Below are positions 8,180 through 17,280 of a stretch of 64,000 nucleotides of DNA, piece by piece. How positions within the stretch are numbered: the stretch's first letter is position 1; each line of letters starts with the position of its first letter. The translations under genes were made by a program, and so were the position numbers. The notes under the pieces were generated by a model. That model searched no databases. It was given only the letters and a program-made list of their open reading frames with translations, and was not told the origin of the DNA. This DNA comes from Campylobacter hyointestinalis subsp. lawsonii (GTDB lineage: Bacteria > Campylobacterota > Campylobacteria > Campylobacterales > Campylobacteraceae). The stretch covers positions 930,001 to 994,000 of the forward strand of contig NZ_CP053828.1 of the NCBI RefSeq assembly GCF_013372165.1, written 5' to 3'.

Positions 8180-9094
8180 TTATATATTTATATAGCTTAT
8201 AATTTTAATAATTTTTTCGATACTATCTTTAAAGTTTTCAATCTCTTTTTGTGTTAAATTTAACTCTAAAATCTCTTTGATACCATTATTGTCAAGTTTT
8301 ACTAAGTGTCCAATAGCCACTTCATATTCACCAAATTTACTAAATACAGAGCAACTAAGAGGTTTTTCATCGCCGTTTTTTATGCTTTCGCACATCTTTA
8401 AAACACCTGCGCTAGGTGCGTAAAACGCCGAAGTTCCCATTAATTTTACTATATCTGCACCACCATTTTTAGTTCTTTGTTTTATCTCTTCTATCTCATC
8501 TATATCAAAGATATCTTTTATACTTTTATCTTCAAATTTCATAGACGATTCTAAGCATATCATATCATTATTGTGTGTTCCAATGCACTTTGCAAAGCAT
8601 TTTGCGGACGACGTTCCTAGTTTTGAAGCTATCTCATACTTAAGCCTTGCACTATCTAGTTCTCCTGCCATACCTATGACTTTTAAAGGACTAAATTTAC
8701 TAGCTTTTAAGGCTACATATACCATTATATCAAGTGGATTTGTTACTACTATTATAATAGAATTTGGCGCCCATTTAGCAATGTTAATTGCACTAGAAGC
8801 TACTATTTTGGCGTTTGTGGTTATTAGATCTTCTCTTTTTTGATCTTCTCTTCTAGCAAAACCTGCTGTTATGACAACTATATCATAATCTTTGATCAAA
8901 GAGTAGTCGTCACCGCCGACTACATCTATATCAAGATCTAAAGCAGCGACCATTTGAGCTAGATCGATAGCTTTAACAGTCGCAAGTTTTTTATTTATAT
9001 CTATAAGTGCTACTTTTTTACACACTTGCCTAGAAATAAGCAAACTTGCTGTGCAAGCTCCAACATTTCCAGCACCTATAATTGCAATTTTCAA
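8180..9094 (-). CDS. mdh: Malate dehydrogenase (lactate/malate dehydrogenase family)
   Basis: NAD-dependent oxidation of malate to oxaloacetate in the TCA cycle. GAGNVGACTA is the Rossmann loop and ALIDI ends in the NAD-ribose Asp. An ITAGFARRED...KRED segment carries substrate arginines, TNPLDIMVYVAL the Asn, and DSARLKYEIA the Asp-Arg pair. THNND holds the catalytic His. Its 304 residues are typical of the LDH-like malate dehydrogenases. The usual G(H)GD around the His is NND, a small departure. It is one base downstream of icd, so they probably form a bicistronic unit. Confidence 0.9.
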   Translation of the reverse strand: MKIAIIGAGNVGACTASLLISRQVCKKVALIDINKKLATVKAIDLAQMVAALDLDIDVVGGDDYSLIKDYDIVVITAGFARREDQKREDLITTNAKIVASSAINIAKWAPNSIIIVVTNPLDIMVYVALKASKFSPLKVIGMAGELDSARLKYEIASKLGTSSAKCFAKCIGTHNNDMICLESSMKFEDKSIKDIFDIDEIEEIKQRTKNGGADIVKLMGTSAFYAPSAGVLKMCESIKNGDEKPLSCSVFSKFGEYEVAIGHLVKLDNNGIKEILELNLTQKEIENFKDSIEKIIKIISYINI

Positions 9095-9095
9095 A

Positions 9096-11288
9096 TCATT
9101 TTCCTAAAATTTCATTGAAAAGTTTGCTAGGTCTCATTATATTTGACACTAATTTATCATCAAATTTATAATATCCGCCTATTTCGACTCTTTTACCTTG
9201 AGCTTTATTTAGCTCATTTACTATACTTTCTTTATTTTCGCTAAGTTCTTTTGCCATAGCACTAAATTTGTCTTTTAGCTCACTATTTGCTAGCTCATTT
9301 GCCCAATAAAGAGTAAGATAAAAATGGCTTCCGCGGTTATCATTTTCACCTATATTTTTACGTGGAGAATTGTCGTTTTTTAAATAACTTTGGATTGCTT
9401 TATCAAGAGTATCTGCTAAGATTTTTGCCTCTTTTTTGCCACTGATATTTGCAAGATGTTCTAAGCTTGCTCCAAGAGCTAAAAATTCACCCAAGCTATC
9501 CCATCTAAGGTGATTTTCTTCTATAAGTTGCATTGCGATTTTTGGCGCACTTCCGCCAGCTCCAGTCTCAAAAAGCCCACCTCCGTTTAATAAAGGTACA
9601 ATAGATAGCATTTTCGCACTAGTTCCTAGCTCAAGTATAGGAAATAGATCGGTTAAATAATCCCTTAGCACATTTCCTGTCACGCTTATAGCATCTTTTC
9701 CGCTTCTAATGATAGATATACTTCGTTTTATGGCTTTTGTCGGCTCAGCTATACTTATATCTAAATTTGAAAGATCATATTTTTTTAGTTCATCTGTTAC
9801 GATTTGTATCATATTTGCATCATGGGCACGATTTTCATCTAACCAAAATATAGCAGGCGATTTTGTAGCTTTAGCTCTATTTATTGCTAACTTTATCCAG
9901 TCTTTGATCGCTTCATCTTTAGCCTCTATAGCACGAAATATATCTCCTTCTTCTACTTTAAACTCCATATTATCGCCATTATCGCTACTTACTATAAATT
10001 TACCATTGCTTTTTGCTATAAAAGTTTTATCGTGGCTTCCATACTCTTCAGCCTTTTTTGCCATAAGCCCAACGTTTGAAACGCTTCCTATGGTTGCTGG
10101 ATTTAAAGCTCCATTCGCTTTTAAATCTTCGATAGTTGCTTCATATATGGTAGCATAAGTCTTATCAGGAATAACAGCCAAAGTGTCTCTAGCATCACCT
10201 TTTTTATCCCACATTTTACCGCTATTTCTTATCATTGCAGGCATAGAAGCGTCGATTATAACGTCGCTTGGAACGTGCAAGTTTGTGATGCCCTTGTCGC
10301 TATCTACCATAGCAAGATCTGCTCTAGTGGCGTAAATTTCATCAAATTTAGCTAGAATTTTTGCTTTGCAAGGTAGATTTTCTATTTTTGTAAATAGGTC
10401 TTTTAGCCCGTTATTTTGATTTACTCCAGCTTCTTTTAGTTCATTTGCAAACTCTTTAAATATCTCTTTAAAAAATATCTTTACAAAATGTCCGAAAATC
10501 ACAGGATCGCTGACTTTCATCATAGTAGCTTTTAGATGAACTGAGTAAAGCAAACCGCTGTCTTTAGCATCTTTTATGCTTTCTTCTATAAATTTATCAA
10601 GTTTATTAACACTTAAAAATGTAGCACTAATAATGTCCCCACGCCCAGCTTTTATGCCGTCTTTTAATAGCTCTTTTTTGCCATTTGCATCTTCAAATTC
10701 TATCTTAAATTTAGTATCTTTGCTAACTATGACCGATTTTTCATTTGAGTAAAAATCACCACCATTCATATATGATACGCGTGTTTTTATATCTTTGCTC
10801 CAAGCTCCGTTTTTATGTGGGAATTCTTTTGCATACGCTTTAACAGCCGCAGCACATCTTCTATCTGAATTTCCCTCTCTAAGCACTGGATTTACAGCAC
10901 TTCCAAGCACTTTTGCATATCTAGCTTTTATGTCCGCTTCTTTGTCATTACTAGGATTTTCAACATAATTTGGAACTGCGTAACCTTTGCTTTGAAGCTC
11001 TGCTATAGCAGCATTTAGTTGCGGAAGTGACGCTGAAATATTTGGGAGCTTGATTATATTTGCAGTTTTTTCCTTTGTCATTTCACCTAAAATTTCTAAG
11101 AAATTAGGTACTTTTTGCTCTTCTTTTAGATAGTCTGGAAAGTTTGCAAGTATTCTTGCTGCTAAAGAAATATCCATAGTTTCTATATCAATGCCACCAC
11201 GTGACAAAAACTCTTTTATGACAGGAAACAAAGAGTAAGTCGCGAGTGCTGGCGCCTCGTCTGTGTAAGTGTAGATTATATCTGCCAT
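9096..11288 (-). CDS. icd: Monomeric NADP-dependent isocitrate dehydrogenase
   Basis: Oxidatively decarboxylates isocitrate to 2-oxoglutarate, feeding OOR. The 730-residue protein is of the single-chain IDH-II type, not the 400-residue dimeric type: IIYTYTDEAPALATYS at the N-terminus, GNSDRRCAAAVKAYAK (substrate-binding region), SVHLKATMMKVSDPVIFGH, and IFWLDENRAHD near the NADP-binding part. It ends in GGYYKFDDKL...MRPSKLFNEIL. It leads the icd-mdh pair. No interruption is seen. Confidence 0.96.
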   Translation of the reverse strand: MADIIYTYTDEAPALATYSLFPVIKEFLSRGGIDIETMDISLAARILANFPDYLKEEQKVPNFLEILGEMTKEKTANIIKLPNISASLPQLNAAIAELQSKGYAVPNYVENPSNDKEADIKARYAKVLGSAVNPVLREGNSDRRCAAAVKAYAKEFPHKNGAWSKDIKTRVSYMNGGDFYSNEKSVIVSKDTKFKIEFEDANGKKELLKDGIKAGRGDIISATFLSVNKLDKFIEESIKDAKDSGLLYSVHLKATMMKVSDPVIFGHFVKIFFKEIFKEFANELKEAGVNQNNGLKDLFTKIENLPCKAKILAKFDEIYATRADLAMVDSDKGITNLHVPSDVIIDASMPAMIRNSGKMWDKKGDARDTLAVIPDKTYATIYEATIEDLKANGALNPATIGSVSNVGLMAKKAEEYGSHDKTFIAKSNGKFIVSSDNGDNMEFKVEEGDIFRAIEAKDEAIKDWIKLAINRAKATKSPAIFWLDENRAHDANMIQIVTDELKKYDLSNLDISIAEPTKAIKRSISIIRSGKDAISVTGNVLRDYLTDLFPILELGTSAKMLSIVPLLNGGGLFETGAGGSAPKIAMQLIEENHLRWDSLGEFLALGASLEHLANISGKKEAKILADTLDKAIQSYLKNDNSPRKNIGENDNRGSHFYLTLYWANELANSELKDKFSAMAKELSENKESIVNELNKAQGKRVEIGGYYKFDDKLVSNIMRPSKLFNEILGK

Positions 11289-11413
11289 TTTTTTCCTTTT
11301 TTATTAAATTTTCGTAATTTTATCAAATATTTTGTTAATTTTTATATCATTAGCCTATTTATTTTTTATTTTTATAAAAAATTAAGTTATTTTTCTAGAC
11401 TCATTACTAAATT

Positions 11414-12031
11414 TTAATCCAAAGCTTCTATGATCTCTTTTGCAGTTTTATAGTTTTTTATCTCACTTATGATCTCATCTCTACCCCATATAACGTGGAT
11501 ATAACGCATATCGGCATTTTTTGCAGCCAAGTAATCTTTCGTGCTGTCTCCGATAAATACACATTCTACACCAAATTTATCTCTTATGATGTTTAGCATA
11601 GCAGGATCTGGTTTTGGTGCAATGGCTTTACTTGCTCCTACTATAGTCTCAAAATACCCCAAAATACCACAATGCCCAAGGATATTTTCTATAGTTGCGT
11701 GTGGTGCGTTTGTGGCTACTGCAAGTAGATAATCTTTTGATTTTAAAGCTTCTAAAAGCTCCATAGCCTCTTTATAAACTACGGCGTAAAGCTCATAGTT
11801 TTTATTAAATTCTTTTTCAAATTTTAATCTCATATCGGTAGTTATCTCATCAAAACCATAAAATTCTCTGATAGAGTTTTTTTGCGGATCATTTATAATA
11901 GACATTATAAAATCATCATCTAATTCACGCATATGCATACAAGCTCTCATATAATTTATCGTCTTGCAGATAGCTTTTTTACTATCTATAAGAGTGCCAT
12001 CCATATCAAAAATTACACATTTAATACTCAT
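11414..12031 (-). CDS. HAD-superfamily hydrolase, phosphoglycolate-phosphatase-like
   Basis: Probable small-molecule phosphatase. All four HAD motifs are present: FDMDGTLIDS (nucleophile Asp9, acid Asp11), AVATNAP (motif II Thr), KPDPAM (Lys) and CVFIGDSTKDYLAAKNA (magnesium Asp pair). An alpha-helical cap lies between motifs I and II (about 20-80), which is the C1 subfamily. The substrate cannot be read from sequence; phosphoglycolate is a guess from similarity. The start overlaps the upstream 108-residue hypothetical gene by 11 bases. A 125-base AT-rich gap separates it from icd. Confidence 0.85.
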   Translation of the reverse strand: MSIKCVIFDMDGTLIDSKKAICKTINYMRACMHMRELDDDFIMSIINDPQKNSIREFYGFDEITTDMRLKFEKEFNKNYELYAVVYKEAMELLEALKSKDYLLAVATNAPHATIENILGHCGILGYFETIVGASKAIAPKPDPAMLNIIRDKFGVECVFIGDSTKDYLAAKNADMRYIHVIWGRDEIISEIKNYKTAKEIIEALD

Positions 12032-12347
12032 CTAAGCCACCTTTTTTATGTTTTTCTTTTTTATAAGTTTTTGATTTTTTTAGCTTTTCTAGATTATTTG
12101 CAGCTCTTAATAGCTCATCTTTGTCTGTAGATCTTGAAGTTAGATTTACAAAGTCACAAAGTGATTTAGTATAAGGTTGATCTAAAAATGCCGGTTCTAC
12201 CTTTAATAAAATTTCAAGATTTTTCTTAATAAGAGCGGTAAATTTATCCATATCAAAATCTTCTCGCTTTAAATTTCTAATAACAAGCTTACTATATTTC
12301 TCTAAAGCTCTTAGATAACGCACTCTTTTAAATTTATCATCATTCAT
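12021..12347 (-). CDS. Conserved hypothetical, small helical basic protein
   Basis: I do not recognise a family. From the ATG at 12347 (GGAAG 7 bases upstream; an in-frame TTG at 12359 is weaker) it encodes 108 residues, rich in Lys/Glu/Leu and predicted helical, with a very charged tail (KKSKTYKKEKHKKGG). There is no signal peptide or membrane segment. Its stop overlaps the start of the HAD phosphatase gene, so the two are probably co-transcribed. The tail could bind nucleic acid, but that is speculation. Confidence 0.7.
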   Translation of the reverse strand: MNDDKFKRVRYLRALEKYSKLVIRNLKREDFDMDKFTALIKKNLEILLKVEPAFLDQPYTKSLCDFVNLTSRSTDKDELLRAANNLEKLKKSKTYKKEKHKKGGLDEY

Positions 12348-12518
12348 TACAGCTTCCAAAAGTTCAAGTTTTATGAAAAATTATATCAAAATTAAACAAA
12401 TATATTTCTTTAAAATAATATAAAATTATTGTTTTAAAGTTAAAAAATATGTTAATATTTGCCATTTTATCAATATTATTAAGCAATAATTAATTTGAAT
12501 TTACATAAAATATAGCAT

Positions 12519-12557
12519 TATAATTGTTAATTAAATATTGATTGATAATTAACAATT
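12519..12557 (+). promoter_or_regulatory. TATAAT box and 12-bp inverted repeat before the chemoreceptor gene
   Basis: A perfect TATAAT (12519-12524) is followed at once by AATTGTTAATTA (12522-12533), a 12-base spacer, and the exact reverse complement TAATTAACAATT (12546-12557). The repeat covers the expected transcription start and ends 45 bases before the ATG at 12603. It could be an operator for a dimeric regulator or a 5' leader hairpin. The rest of the 12360-12602 gap is very AT-rich with no reading frame. Confidence 0.6.
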
Positions 12558-12602
12558 TATATAAAATATAAAAATCTAAATTATGGATTATGGGAGGATA
12601 AA

Positions 12603-13691
12603 ATGTTTGGTAGCAGTGAAATAAAAAAATACCAAAGTGAAGTTGAAGCTTTAAAAAAAGAGCTTGAAGAAAAAAACAGAGAAAATGAGCTTTTAGTCAA
12701 AGAAAATCAAAAGCTCAAAGCAAAGATCGACTCAGATATTGACTGTGAGGCAATATCTGCACTTGCGAGCACTATGGTAGGTGGAGCAAAAAACGGTATC
12801 AAAAATATACAAGAAGGCATAGAAAAAAATTTAAAATTATCTCATGATACTATAGATAAGACAAGAGATACAATAAATAGTATAGAGATTTTATCAAATT
12901 CGACTAATGAGTTATTGACATCTTTAAATGAGATAACAAACTCATCAAATAAATCACGCACAACAGCTGAAAATCTTCACAAAAGTGTAGATGAGATCAC
13001 AAATGTAATAAATTTAATAAAAGATATTTCAGATCAAACAAATCTTTTAGCGTTAAACGCAGCTATAGAAGCGGCACGTGCTGGCGAACACGGACGTGGG
13101 TTTGCCGTCGTTGCAGATGAAGTAAGAAAACTAGCAGAGCGTACTCAAAAAGCAACCGCAGAAGTAGAAATGAATATAAATTTACTTAAACAAAATGCTA
13201 GTGATATGTTTTCTCAAAGCGAAGAAGTGGAAAATATCTCAATAAAATCAAATGAACATATTCAAGAATTTATTGGTAAATTTGGTGATTTGGTTAAGAG
13301 CTCAAAATTTATAGAGTGTAGCTCAACTATAATATCAACAGATATATTTGTTAGTCTTGCAAAACTAGACCATGTGATATTCAAAATAATTGGATACGGA
13401 CATGTTCTTACTAAAGATTATGAGTCTATGAGCGATCATCTTAATTGTCGTCTAGGCAAATGGTATGCTGGTGCAGGAAAAGAAGCATTCGGAACTACAC
13501 CACAATATGCAAAACTAATAGAACCACATAAACATGTTCATGAATCTATAAATAAAGCTATTGATCTATCTAAAAACCACTCTTCTCACGACAAAGTAAT
13601 TGAGCAGTTTAATAAGGCTGAAGAAGAAAGCTTAAAACTATTTAATATATTTAATGAAATGGTTGAAGCCAAAACTTGCTCTATGGATTAG
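12603..13691 (+). CDS. Soluble methyl-accepting chemotaxis protein with C-terminal CZB domain (TlpD-like)
   Basis: Cytosolic chemoreceptor: no signal peptide or transmembrane segment. Residues 5-45 form a charged coiled coil. The signalling hairpin carries [20 protein letters not shown] and [16 protein letters not shown], the CheW/CheA-binding tip. Residues about 255-345 are a chemoreceptor zinc-binding (CZB) domain: LDH, then NCRLGKWY with its Cys, and PHKHVHES, giving the His/Cys/His/His zinc set. H. pylori TlpD has this layout and reports redox or energy stress; the same role here is inference. GGGAGGATAAA precedes the ATG, a strong ribosome site. A clear terminator follows. Confidence 0.92.
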   Translation: MFGSSEIKKYQSEVEALKKELEEKNRENELLVKENQKLKAKIDSDIDCEAISALASTMVGGAKNGIKNIQEGIEKNLKLSHDTIDKTRDTINSIEILSNSTNELLTSLNEITNSSNKSRTTAENLHKSVDEITNVINLIKDISDQTNLLALNAAIEAARAGEHGRGFAVVADEVRKLAERTQKATAEVEMNINLLKQNASDMFSQSEEVENISIKSNEHIQEFIGKFGDLVKSSKFIECSSTIISTDIFVSLAKLDHVIFKIIGYGHVLTKDYESMSDHLNCRLGKWYAGAGKEAFGTTPQYAKLIEPHKHVHESINKAIDLSKNHSSHDKVIEQFNKAEEESLKLFNIFNEMVEAKTCSMD

Positions 13692-13696
13692 TATGA

Positions 13697-13726
13697 TTTA
13701 CCGCTTTTTTGCGGTAAATTTCTTTT
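13697..13726 (+). terminator. Rho-independent terminator after the chemoreceptor gene
   Basis: TTTACCGC (13697-13704), a six-T loop, GCGGTAAA (13711-13718), then TTTCTTTT. Perfect 8-bp stem with a T-tract on the plus strand, 6 bases after the stop. It lies between convergent genes, so it may also stop trmA transcripts. Confidence 0.88.
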
Positions 13727-13745
13727 AGTTACAAATTTTAGCTTT

Positions 13746-14846
13746 TTAAATTTTTCTTAGTAAAACTCCACATTCTATATGTTTTGTATGCACAAACTGA
13801 TCAAAGATAGCAAATTTAGCTATTCTATGAGTTTTACAAAGAGTTTTTAAATTTTCTTTTAAAGTTAGAGGATTACAAGATATATAAATGATATTTTCAT
13901 ATTTTTTCATAAATGCTAGTACGCTTTCATCGCAGCCTGCACGTGGCGGATCTACTAAAATATGACTAAAATCAAACTCGTCTAAACAGATATCTTTAAG
14001 ACGGATAAACTCTCTTTTCTTAGCAAACGCTTCCATAAGCTCTTCTGCACTCATTCTTAGGAATTTGATATTTTTCGCACTGTTTGATTCGCAGTTTTTT
14101 TGAGCACTTAAAATAGAGTTTTTACTTATCTCAGTAGCTAATACTTTTTTAAATTTAAAACTCATCGGGATAGTAAAATTCCCATGTCCGCAGTAAAGCT
14201 CTAGTAAATCTTTTGTATTTGAAGAACACTCCAATGCCCAAGAGATCATTTTTTCATTCATAATCGTATTAGGTTGGATAAAAGCTGCATCGCCAAAAGT
14301 ATAGCTATAGTCCTTACCTTGTATAGACAAAGTCTCATTTAGATAAGGGCTGCCAAAAACAAGCTTTTTACCCCTACTTCTAGCTATCAAATTTACACTT
14401 AGTTCAAAATGAAGGTCTTCAAGCTCTTTTTTTATAGCGTAAATGTCTTTATGATAAAGCAAAATAACCAAAATTTCATTTTTTGTAGAGATAAACTCCA
14501 CCCCAAAAAGCTTCTGTTTTAAAGCCAAAACAGAGCTTATTTTTTTTAGCAAGATAGGCATTAAATTTGATATCTGAGCGCTTACTATCTCACACGCATT
14601 TATCTTGACAAATTTCTTATCTGCTCCTCTCATAGAGTAGCTAATGCCATCATTATCGTGATAAATTCCAAACTCCGCCCTACTTCTAAATTTAGACACA
14701 GGCGAACTAAAAAACTCAAATTCACCACTATAAAATTCATCAAACAACTCTCTTACAAAACCTTGCTTAAATCTGATCTGCTCATCATAGCTAGTTTCAA
14801 AAATACAGCTTCCGCAGTCCTTAATATACACGCAATCAAGCTTCAA
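13746..14846 (-). CDS. trmA: tRNA (uracil-5-)-methyltransferase
   Basis: Makes 5-methyluridine at position 54 of the tRNA T-loop using S-adenosylmethionine. Seen: FIQPN before the SAM fold, [16 protein letters not shown] (SAM loop), [12 protein letters not shown] (motif IV) and [10 protein letters not shown], whose Cys is the catalytic nucleophile. The C-terminal [16 protein letters not shown] is the TrmA/RumA signature with the general-base Glu. At 366 residues without a TRAM domain or iron-sulfur cysteines, it is TrmA rather than RlmD. It is three bases downstream of the short-chain dehydrogenase gene. Confidence 0.94.
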   Translation of the reverse strand: MKLDCVYIKDCGSCIFETSYDEQIRFKQGFVRELFDEFYSGEFEFFSSPVSKFRSRAEFGIYHDNDGISYSMRGADKKFVKINACEIVSAQISNLMPILLKKISSVLALKQKLFGVEFISTKNEILVILLYHKDIYAIKKELEDLHFELSVNLIARSRGKKLVFGSPYLNETLSIQGKDYSYTFGDAAFIQPNTIMNEKMISWALECSSNTKDLLELYCGHGNFTIPMSFKFKKVLATEISKNSILSAQKNCESNSAKNIKFLRMSAEELMEAFAKKREFIRLKDICLDEFDFSHILVDPPRAGCDESVLAFMKKYENIIYISCNPLTLKENLKTLCKTHRIAKFAIFDQFVHTKHIECGVLLRKI

Positions 14847-14849
14847 ATT

Positions 14850-15590
14850 TTACTCTTTTTCAAAGAAAAAACCTGCCCAACTCTGAGTAGTAGGCATAAC
14901 TTCAAGAGTATTTATATTTACGTGTTTAGGTAAATTTATGCAGTCTATGACTATTTGCGCGATATCGTTAGCTTCTAGGTATTTAGTAGAGTTATAAACA
15001 TTGTCGCTTTTTTGCTTATCGCCTTTAAATCTTACTAGGCTAAACTCAGTTTTAGCGATTCCAGGCTTTATCGTCGTTACTCTAATATTTTTACCTTTTA
15101 AGTCATTTCTAAGATTTAGACTAAACTGCTCCACGAAGGCTTTCGTAGCACCATAAACATTTCCGCCAGGATATGGCCAACTCCCAGCAACTGAGCCGAG
15201 ATTAAATATATATCCGCCATTTTTCATTAGTGGCAAAGTCGCTTTTGTAGCATAGATGAGCCCTTTGATATTTGTATCTATCATAGTTTCAAAATCTTCC
15301 ATTTTTGCATCCATTACGCTCTCTTGCCCTAGAGCAAGACCTGCGTTATTTATAAGAATTTCTATATCCTTAAACTCTTTTGGAAGCTCATCGATTGCTT
15401 TAAAAACAGCATTTTTATCTCTGATATCAGCACATATTATGTGCGTATTTCCAAGCTCTTTAGCAAGACTTTCAAGTCTATCTTTACGCCTTGCTAAAAG
15501 TATGAGCTTAAAGCCCTCTTTGCTAAGTCCTCTAGCAAGAGCCTCTCCAAATCCAGAGCTTGCTCCTGTTATAAAAGCTGTATTTTTCAC
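14850..15590 (-). CDS. Short-chain dehydrogenase/reductase (YdfG-like)
   Basis: NAD(P)-dependent oxidoreductase. TGASSGFGEALAR is the cofactor loop, LARRKDRL holds the NADP-preferring Arg pair, and NNAGLA, LGSVAGSWPY (catalytic Ser) and YGATKAFVEQ (Tyr-x3-Lys) complete the active site. A C-terminal PTTQSW resembles YdfG-type serine/3-hydroxy acid dehydrogenases, so a hydroxy-acid substrate is plausible but unproven. The start is GTG at 15590 with GGAGA upstream. Its start overlaps the stop of an ankyrin-like fragment, suggesting former coupling. As I recall, C. jejuni also has an ankyrin gene directly before this oxidoreductase. Confidence 0.9.
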   Translation of the reverse strand: MKNTAFITGASSGFGEALARGLSKEGFKLILLARRKDRLESLAKELGNTHIICADIRDKNAVFKAIDELPKEFKDIEILINNAGLALGQESVMDAKMEDFETMIDTNIKGLIYATKATLPLMKNGGYIFNLGSVAGSWPYPGGNVYGATKAFVEQFSLNLRNDLKGKNIRVTTIKPGIAKTEFSLVRFKGDKQKSDNVYNSTKYLEANDIAQIVIDCINLPKHVNINTLEVMPTTQSWAGFFFEKE

Positions 15591-15769
15591 TTTATTTCTC
15601 CTAAATTTGATTTTAAACCAGCACTACTTAAAAACTCTATTTTTGCACTATTTTTATCTATCAAAGTATAATCAAATACATTACATCTAAGATTAGCTTG
15701 CATATCCGCTCCATTTTTTATCAAAAAATTTAATTTCAAGAGTAAAGCTATGCTATAATGCACATAAAT
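15587..15769 (-). pseudogene. Ankyrin-repeat protein remnant
   Basis: A 59-codon open stretch (a stop at 15770-15772 precedes it) reads like the last ankyrin repeat of a longer protein: LIKNGADMQANL, then FDYTLIDKNSAKIEFLSSAG and LKSN. Compare the common LLKNGADVNAK...PLDYAL...EIIEFLLSAGAK pattern. Its TGA overlaps the GTG of the dehydrogenase gene, the spacing of an intact upstream gene. The rest of the ankyrin gene and its signal peptide are gone. An internal ATG at 15703 with GGAGCG upstream could still make a 38-residue peptide. Conclusion: decayed gene, moderately sure. Confidence 0.6.
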
Positions 15770-15820
15770 TTAAAAAAATTATATGTTTCATAAAAGGATA
15801 GTGTCTATTTCTTTACTCTT

Positions 15821-17242
15821 TTAAATTTTATCACTTTGAGGTATAAAAAGCTGATAGTTTTTATCAAGTATGTAGTGCAATCTACCCATATCTTTTGAAA
15901 AAATACTAAAAAATCCACCTTCTAAAACCTTTGTGCTAAAAGATATAAACTGCAACATATCACTTCGTTTTCTCAGCTTTAAGATAGGATTGTGATTGTC
16001 TCTTATGATATTTACTTTTTTATTAAAAATCTTTGAAAGACTATCAAAATGCTCCATTAAATTGTCTGTTTTTTGATCAAATTTAGCATCAAAATGATAA
16101 AAATCTATGTCGAAATTTAGCTGCGTACAGCAGTCCATAATAACGCTAGATTGATACTCAGCGTCCTCTTCATTTCCTACTACGACACCTCTTTTTACAA
16201 AAGGAAATCCGCTTTTACCTATCTTTAAAACTGGGGTTTTAAGTGACCAAAACATTTTTTTATTTTTCTTAAAAAATTCAGTATTTGTGATCACTAAGCC
16301 GATATCAAGCTCACTCATAACCTTTTTTGCGATATTGTAATTCGAAGTAAAATAGTCTATATTAACAAATATATTTTTAGATGGTAATTTTTTGATCTCA
16401 TCAAATACAGGCGATAAAGTCGGATTTATAACGTTTATGAAAAGTTTTTTATTATTCAGTTTAGAATGAAGCAGTAAAGAGTCGTTTATCAGAGCAAATA
16501 TCGCACTTTCGCTCATATTTTTCATATCTAAAGATAGATAAATATTATTTCCAAATGGACTTGGAAACTGCCCCGGCTCTTTTTTTACGGCTCTAAAAAC
16601 ACTCTCCAAAACTCTTGGCTCTCCGACTATGAGCAAAACATCGTTTGGTAAAATGATCGTATCTGGCGTAGCTATGATGTAGTTTTGATGACGATATATC
16701 ATAGCTATTTTCCATTTTTTCTTTCTTATATTTCCTATGTGGCGATAAGCGTAGCTGCTTCCATTTGGTACTTTTACTTCCATAATCTCACCGATGCCTA
16801 GCCCAATATTATCGGCGATAACAGGAACATCTGGTAAAAAGTCCATAAATCTCGAGCTTAAGATCTTTCTTACATCTATAAGCCTTAAAAGATAATCATT
16901 ATTTAGCTTATCTTCTAAACCCCAAAAATCCATTATGTCGATCTCTACTTTTTGATTTATCTTTTTTAAATTTTCATATACACTTCTTGCATCAAGCTCT
17001 CTTTCCATAATTATCATTATTTTTTCAAATTCCGATTTTATATGAAGTCTAAGCTTAGAAAAGCTCGTCGGATCAAAATTTAAAAAATTGAAATTTTCAA
17101 AATTTACCCTATTTTGCGGAAGAGTTTCATCATTATAAGTTATTATCGTATAATTGTGAAGGCTGTTATTTCTACTATTAAAAAGCCTTTCTAAGAAATG
17201 ATTTGCTAAAATACCATCTGCAATTATTAAGATATTTTTCAT
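15821..17242 (-). CDS. TrkA-N/COG3400-type nucleotide-binding regulatory protein
   Basis: Begins MKNILIIADGILANHFLERL, a Rossmann-type opening. I chose the ATG at 17242 (GGAGA 5-10 bases upstream) over the longer in-frame start at 17278. Residues about 130-215 look like a TrkA-C (RCK-C) module: VPNGSSYAYRHIGNI, then IIATPDTIILPNDVLLIVGE. It is soluble, 473 residues, with no transmembrane helix. Proteins of this kind gate or regulate potassium transport; no transporter is next to it, so the partner is unknown. It is divergent from tgt with only 38 bases between the starts. Confidence 0.75.
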   Translation of the reverse strand: MKNILIIADGILANHFLERLFNSRNNSLHNYTIITYNDETLPQNRVNFENFNFLNFDPTSFSKLRLHIKSEFEKIMIIMERELDARSVYENLKKINQKVEIDIMDFWGLEDKLNNDYLLRLIDVRKILSSRFMDFLPDVPVIADNIGLGIGEIMEVKVPNGSSYAYRHIGNIRKKKWKIAMIYRHQNYIIATPDTIILPNDVLLIVGEPRVLESVFRAVKKEPGQFPSPFGNNIYLSLDMKNMSESAIFALINDSLLLHSKLNNKKLFINVINPTLSPVFDEIKKLPSKNIFVNIDYFTSNYNIAKKVMSELDIGLVITNTEFFKKNKKMFWSLKTPVLKIGKSGFPFVKRGVVVGNEEDAEYQSSVIMDCCTQLNFDIDFYHFDAKFDQKTDNLMEHFDSLSKIFNKKVNIIRDNHNPILKLRKRSDMLQFISFSTKVLEGGFFSIFSKDMGRLHYILDKNYQLFIPQSDKI

Positions 17243-17280
17243 AAAATCTCCAAAAATTAAAAAAAGGAATTGTATCATAA

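Noticed and set aside
9709..10158. Long plus-strand frame inside icd
   Set aside because: It is an antisense shadow of icd with no ribosome site or family motifs; many similar shadows occur across the window and were left out.
15754..15759. TATAAT on the plus strand, antisense to the TrkA-like gene
   Set aside because: There is no plus-strand gene for 1.5 kb downstream and AT-rich DNA yields such hexamers by chance; it also lies inside the ankyrin remnant.
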